Shown one piece after another: positions 60,105 through 64,000 of a DNA stretch of 64,000 bases; the stretch's first letter is position 1, and every line of letters begins with the position of its first letter. The stretch is from Tardiphaga sp052076105. Its GTDB lineage: Bacteria; Pseudomonadota; Alphaproteobacteria; Rhizobiales; Xanthobacteraceae. The position numbers and the translations under genes were made by a program. The DNA lies in NCBI RefSeq assembly GCF_052076105.1, contig NZ_CP197245.1, forward strand, positions 434,001 through 498,000. Direction: 5' to 3'. The notes beneath the pieces were generated by a model that saw only the letters and a program-made list of their open reading frames with translations, did no database searches and had not been told where the DNA came from.

Positions 60105-61892
60105 TTAGCCGCCCTTGCCGTCTTCTTTTTTCTTGTCGTTGGATGCAGCCGACGACGATGGTTCGTCCGACAGACCGTTCTCCATTTTGGCTTCGATCTT
60201 CGGAAGCTCTTCGGCTTCCGGCTTCAGATCCTTGGCGTGCTGCCACTGGAACTTGGCTTCCAGCTTGCGGCCGACCCGCCAATAGGCATCGCCGAGATGG
60301 TCGTTGATGGTCGGATCCTCCGGCTTCAGATCGATGGCGCGTTCGAGCTGCTTCACGGCATCGTCGAAATTGCCGATCCGGTAATAGGCCCAGCCGAGCG
60401 AGTCGACGATGTAGCCGTCATCCGGGCGCTGATCGACGGCACGCTTGATCATCTTCATGGCGTCGTCGAGGTTGATGCCCTGATCGATCCAGGAATAGCC
60501 GAGATAGTTCAGCACATGCGGCTGTTCGGGCTGCAATTCGAGCGCCTTGCGCATGTCGACTTCGGCCTTGGCCCACTGCTTCGAACGCTCAAGGCAGATT
60601 CCGCGGAAGTAGAAATACACCCAGTTCGGCTTGTCCTGGTTGGCGGAGATGACGTCGATGCCCTTGGTATAGGTCTCGGAGCAATCGGCGAATTTCTTGC
60701 GGCCGCGCTCGATATTGCCGAGCGCCATGATGGCTTCGAGATCCTTCGGATCGTCAGCGACGACGCCCTTGAGGATCTTGATGCCTTCATCGCTGCGGTC
60801 TGCGGCGTCGAGATCGGTCGCCTGCTGGATCTGCGCATTGCGCTTCAACGCCGAATTGGCGGGGACACGCTCATAGACCTTGATGGCCATCTGCGGCTTC
60901 TTCACCGACTCATAGAGGTCGGCGAGCGACAGCAGCGCCAGCGAGTGATCCGGCTTGAGGTAGAGCGAAAGCTGCAGATAGACCAGCGCGAGGTCTTCAC
61001 CGCCGCGGCGGGTCAGCGACGCGCCGATGCCATAAAGCGCTTCGGCAGCCCCGGCCTGCGGGCTGTCGACCAGCGGTGCCAGCTTCTTACCGGCCTTGGT
61101 CTCGCGGATGCCTTCCAGCACCAGCGGGTGACGGGCGAGCTTCTTGTTGAAGGTCTCATAGATGCCGAGCGCCGCAGTGTCGTCCTTGTTACGCGACGTC
61201 CAGCGACCATAGGCGTCGACCACGCGCAGTGCGGAATCGTCGAGCTTGTAGGCGCGCTCAAAACGGGCACCCGCGTCCTTCTGCTTGTTGGCGAGATCCA
61301 GGATCAGGCCGGCATGCAGATCCTTGAAGATCGGATACCATTCCGGACCGGCCAGCTTGTCGATATTGGCAATCGCCGTCTTGCTCTCGCCCGCGCCGTA
61401 GCCGGCCCAGGCCGACAGCAGCGTCGCAACGAGGTCGGTGATCGGGCCGCGGACCGACTGGTTGATATTGGTCTGCGCGGCAGCGTATTTCTTCAGCTTG
61501 AGATCGCGCACACCCACAACGAGACGGGCGACGCGGTTCGACTTGTCGATGATCAGGATGCGATCGGCGAGCTTCACGGCCTCTTCGATATCGCCGTCGG
61601 CGAGCGAGGAGATGAAAGCGCGATCGAGCAGTTCATTGTTCTTCGGATCGGTGCGCAAAGCAGAGCGGTAAAACGCCGCAGCCGAACTGGCGTCGCGCTC
61701 GACGCTGGCATGGCGGGCGGCCAGATAACTGCCGGCGGTGGTAAGCGACTTCAGATCGCGGGAAGTGGGAAACTGGGCAGCGGAGCTATCGCCGGTATGA
61801 TCCGGGGTTTGCGCCAGCAGCTGACCGGGCATCGCGAGGACAGCGACCGTGGCGGCAGCGAGCGTCAAACGATTGAAACGGATGGACAACAT
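60105..61892 (-). CDS. Exported tetratricopeptide-repeat protein
   Basis: A 595-residue protein with a signal peptide (MLSIRFNRLTLAAATVAVLAM, cleavage after LLAQ near 28) and no lipobox Cys. The mature chain is built of TPR units along its length; clear ones are AALGIYETFNKKLARHP, ALVYLQLSLYLKPDHSLALL and the C-terminal series AEVDMRKALELQPEQPHVLNYLGYSW and AVKQLERAIDLKPEDPTINDHLGDAYW. It ends in a charged, Lys-rich tail. A periplasmic scaffold role is likely. Upstream of ispE in one operon. Confidence 0.92.
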   Translation of the reverse strand: MLSIRFNRLTLAAATVAVLAMPGQLLAQTPDHTGDSSAAQFPTSRDLKSLTTAGSYLAARHASVERDASSAAAFYRSALRTDPKNNELLDRAFISSLADGDIEEAVKLADRILIIDKSNRVARLVVGVRDLKLKKYAAAQTNINQSVRGPITDLVATLLSAWAGYGAGESKTAIANIDKLAGPEWYPIFKDLHAGLILDLANKQKDAGARFERAYKLDDSALRVVDAYGRWTSRNKDDTAALGIYETFNKKLARHPLVLEGIRETKAGKKLAPLVDSPQAGAAEALYGIGASLTRRGGEDLALVYLQLSLYLKPDHSLALLSLADLYESVKKPQMAIKVYERVPANSALKRNAQIQQATDLDAADRSDEGIKILKGVVADDPKDLEAIMALGNIERGRKKFADCSETYTKGIDVISANQDKPNWVYFYFRGICLERSKQWAKAEVDMRKALELQPEQPHVLNYLGYSWIDQGINLDDAMKMIKRAVDQRPDDGYIVDSLGWAYYRIGNFDDAVKQLERAIDLKPEDPTINDHLGDAYWRVGRKLEAKFQWQHAKDLKPEAEELPKIEAKMENGLSDEPSSSAASNDKKKEDGKGG

Positions 61893-62203
61893 AGGGTTCG
61901 CCTAGCTCCAGGATTTACGGGCAGGATATCGAGCAAGAACGCGAGCAGGACTGCGAGACAGGCTCGGATGCGCAGCCGACCCGGCAATAGTGCGCATGCC
62001 AACAATGCCGCGTTTGGCGGTCAATCGCAAGGATCGGGGGCGCGATCACACCAGTGGCACCTTGAAGCCTGTCAGCAATTGGGCCGCCGGATTGCGCCAC
62101 TGTCCCTGAAAACGCTCGCACTGTGGCGTTATCGTGACATCCGGCCGGTGTAGCGGCCCGCCGACAGGCGCGGCCGCTCACACAATCGTAATCAGCGAAC
62201 CGG
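61893..62203. other. 311-bp intergenic region, no gene seen
   Basis: It lies between the ETF-QO stop and the TPR gene start. A GC-rich hairpin AGCGGCC...GGCCGCT at about 62151-62176 may terminate the ETF-QO transcript; the remainder probably carries the TPR-ispE promoter. Open frames here are shadows. Confidence 0.5.
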
Positions 62204-63862
62204 TTACATCGCCTCGTAGTTCGGGCCGCCGCCACCTTCCGGCGGAACCCAGGTGATGTTGCCGTTAGGGTCTTTCACGTCGCAGGTTTTGCAGTGGACG
62301 CAATTCTGCGCATTGATCTGGAATCGCGCACCGCTCGACTCTTCCACCCACTCATAGACGCCTGCCGGGCAATACCGATTCGACGGGCCGGCAAAGACGT
62401 CGTGCTCGGACGACTTCTGCAGCGCCATGTCGGCAACCTTGAGATGGATCGGCTGGTCTTCCTCGTGATTGGTGTTCGACAGAAACACCGACGACAGGCG
62501 ATCGAAGGTGATCTTGCCATCCGGCTTCGGATAGACGATCGGCTGATACTGCCTGGCGGGCTTGAGCGCCTTGCGGTCGGGCTTCTCATGCTTCTGGGTG
62601 CCGAACAGCGAGAAGCCGAACGTGTTGCACCACATGTCGAAGCCGCCGAGCGCGTTACCGATGATGGTGCCGAATTTCGACCAAAGCGGCTTGGCGTTGC
62701 GGACCGGATAGAGATCCTTGCCGATCGAGGACGACCGCCAGCCGGTCTCGTACTCCATCAGCTCGTCATTGGCGCGGCCTGCGGCCAGCGCGGCGGAGAC
62801 ATGTTCGGCGGCCTGCATACCGCTGGCCATGGCGTTGTGAACGCCCTTGATGCGCGGCACGTTGACGAAGCCCGCAGCGCAGCCGATCAGCGCGCCGCCC
62901 GGGAATACCAGCTTCGGCACCGACTGATAGCCGCCCTCGGTGATCGCGCGCGAACCGTAAGCCAGGCGCTTGCCGCCTTCGAAGGTGTCGCGGATCAGCG
63001 GATGGGTCTTGAAACGCTGAAATTCCTCGAACGGGTAGAGATAGGGATTTTCGTAGTTCAGATGCAGCACGAAGCCGACGGCCACGAGGTTGTCGTCGTA
63101 GTGATACAGGAACGTGCCGCCGCCCACGTCGTTGTCGAGCGGCCAGCCGAACGAGTGCTTCACCGTGCCCTTCTTGTGCTTGGCCGGATCGATCTGCCAG
63201 ACTTCCTTGATGCCGATACCGAACTTGCCGGGCTCGCAATCCTTGTCGAGGGCGAATTTGGCGATGATCTGCTTGGTCAGCGAACCGCGTGCACCTTCAG
63301 CGAACAGCGTGTATTTGCCGAGCAGCTCCATGCCGCGGGTGAACGAATCCTTCGGCTTGCCGTCACGGCCGATGCCCATGTCACCAGTGGCGATGCCACG
63401 CACCGCGCCGTTCTCGTCATACAGCGTCTCGGCAGCCGCGAAGCCGGGATAAATTTCGACGCCAAGCGCTTCCGCCTTCGCACCCAGCCAGCGACACACC
63501 ATGCCGAGCGAGGTGATGTAGCAGTGATGATTGTTCATCAACGGCGGCATCAGGAAGTTCGGCAGCTTGAAGCCGCCGGTCTTGGTCATGAAATAAAACT
63601 GGTCGTCCTTGACCTGGGTCTTCAGCGGGCAGTCCGCATCCTCGCGCCAATCCGGGATCAGTCTGTCGAGATTGACGGGATCGATCACCGCACCGGACAG
63701 GATGTGCGCACCGACTTCGGAACCCTTTTCCACCACGACGATGGACAGGTCCGCATTGAGCTGTTTCAGCCGGATCGCGGCCGACAGACCGGAGGGCCCG
63801 GCACCGACGATGACAACGTCGAATTCCATGGACTCGCGCGGCGGAAGTTCTTCAATGCTCAT
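62204..63862 (-). CDS. Electron transfer flavoprotein-ubiquinone oxidoreductase
   Basis: A 552-residue inner-membrane-associated enzyme that takes electrons from ETF (reduced by acyl-CoA dehydrogenases) to ubiquinone. The FAD domain begins VVIVGAGPSGLSAAIRLKQL; LFAEGARGSLTKQ, FGIGIKEVWQ and GGALIGCAAGFVNVPRIKG follow. The C-terminal 4Fe-4S domain has CPAGVYEW and NCVHCKTCDVKDPNGNITWV. Length and domains are complete. It starts at ATG 63862; the last 138 bp of the window, upstream, hold no gene. Confidence 0.97.
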   Translation of the reverse strand: MSIEELPPRESMEFDVVIVGAGPSGLSAAIRLKQLNADLSIVVVEKGSEVGAHILSGAVIDPVNLDRLIPDWREDADCPLKTQVKDDQFYFMTKTGGFKLPNFLMPPLMNNHHCYITSLGMVCRWLGAKAEALGVEIYPGFAAAETLYDENGAVRGIATGDMGIGRDGKPKDSFTRGMELLGKYTLFAEGARGSLTKQIIAKFALDKDCEPGKFGIGIKEVWQIDPAKHKKGTVKHSFGWPLDNDVGGGTFLYHYDDNLVAVGFVLHLNYENPYLYPFEEFQRFKTHPLIRDTFEGGKRLAYGSRAITEGGYQSVPKLVFPGGALIGCAAGFVNVPRIKGVHNAMASGMQAAEHVSAALAAGRANDELMEYETGWRSSSIGKDLYPVRNAKPLWSKFGTIIGNALGGFDMWCNTFGFSLFGTQKHEKPDRKALKPARQYQPIVYPKPDGKITFDRLSSVFLSNTNHEEDQPIHLKVADMALQKSSEHDVFAGPSNRYCPAGVYEWVEESSGARFQINAQNCVHCKTCDVKDPNGNITWVPPEGGGGPNYEAM

Positions 63863-64000
63863 AATCTCGTCTCGGACCCGTTTCCAACCCGTTCAGAACG
63901 CTTCTAAGGGCTGTTGTTTCCGATTTTTGGCGGAAGAACAACCACCTAAATGCACAGGGGGCGTTTCACTGGGCGGCGATCCGGCCTAGATTGCTGGCAT

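Noticed and set aside
60036..62153. A 705-codon open frame on the plus strand.
   Set aside because: It lies antisense to ispE and the TPR gene, both with clear family motifs; its Arg/His/Asp-rich translation is the usual high-GC mirror frame.
62294..63907. A 537-codon open frame on the plus strand.
   Set aside because: Antisense of the ETF-ubiquinone oxidoreductase; no domain is visible in it.
1..64000. CRISPR arrays, rRNA genes, riboswitches and complete insertion sequences.
   Set aside because: No regularly spaced direct repeats, rRNA segments, recognisable aptamer or intact transposase gene was seen on reading both strands.

Overview
The window is GC-rich alphaproteobacterial DNA. Gene content, the Tat-exported Liv-type binding protein, a TIGR02301-type periplasmic protein, and palindromic intergenic repeats of the CGTCATTGCGAG and GTCCCCGCGAAG types all suggest a Bradyrhizobium/Rhodopseudomonas/Tardiphaga relative (Nitrobacteraceae). 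The assignment rests on pattern recognition; no search was run. There is no rRNA and no CRISPR array, and one tRNA (Pro, anticodon CGG). Most of the sequence is chromosomal metabolic accessory DNA with a few core genes.

1-17,800 is a catabolic block. A six-gene minus-strand operon (8112 down to 1596) encodes a DUF6282 amidohydrolase-like protein, an MFS importer, a quinone-oxidoreductase-like protein, an Ldh2-type dehydrogenase, a BKACE-type beta-keto acid cleavage enzyme and a dihydroorotate-dehydrogenase-like flavoenzyme. It is bracketed by two IclR regulators and a second, partial DUF6282 gene. Then follow an O-methyltransferase/AraC divergent pair, a four-gene spermidine/iron-type ABC importer, a Gfo/Idh/MocA oxidoreductase and a FadR-type GntR regulator.

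17,824-19,730 is a small foreign-looking insert: a frameshifted integrase tail, a single-gene AAA ATPase-TOPRIM (DUF4435-like) protein that resembles a fused PARIS/OLD-type anti-phage effector, and the tRNA-Pro gene.

19,825-25,741 holds house-keeping and conserved small genes: Sua5/TsaC, a GlcD-like FAD oxidase, GNAT, SRAP peptidase, NUDIX, TIGR02301 and HAD. 25,751-31,161 is an acyl-CoA/beta-oxidation set: acyl-CoA dehydrogenase, two enoyl-CoA hydratases, an ACAD10-like phosphotransferase, DUF6285 and an SDR. 31,373-33,772 is an unusual DUF3857-transglutaminase-TM-TonB protein. 33,999-38,999 adds a Baeyer-Villiger monooxygenase, a nitronate-monooxygenase-like enzyme, a thiolase-fold protein without the usual cysteines and a PaaI thioesterase, together suggesting ring-ketone or branched acyl degradation. 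39,063-43,455 is an RND efflux pair.

43,914-47,716 is a complete four-carbon sugar acid (threonate/erythronate) pathway: OtnK, OtnI, LtnD and OtnC. It is followed by a GIY-YIG gene enclosed between two palindromic repeats, a five-gene Liv-type ABC importer, a UPF0317 protein, and a LysR-M20 hydrolase-D-2-hydroxyacid dehydrogenase series. A TtuC-type tartrate/malate dehydrogenase and an SDR lacking its catalytic triad come next. The window ends in core genes: IspE, a TPR lipoprotein-like exported protein, and ETF-ubiquinone oxidoreductase, which receives electrons from the acyl-CoA dehydrogenases encoded upstream.
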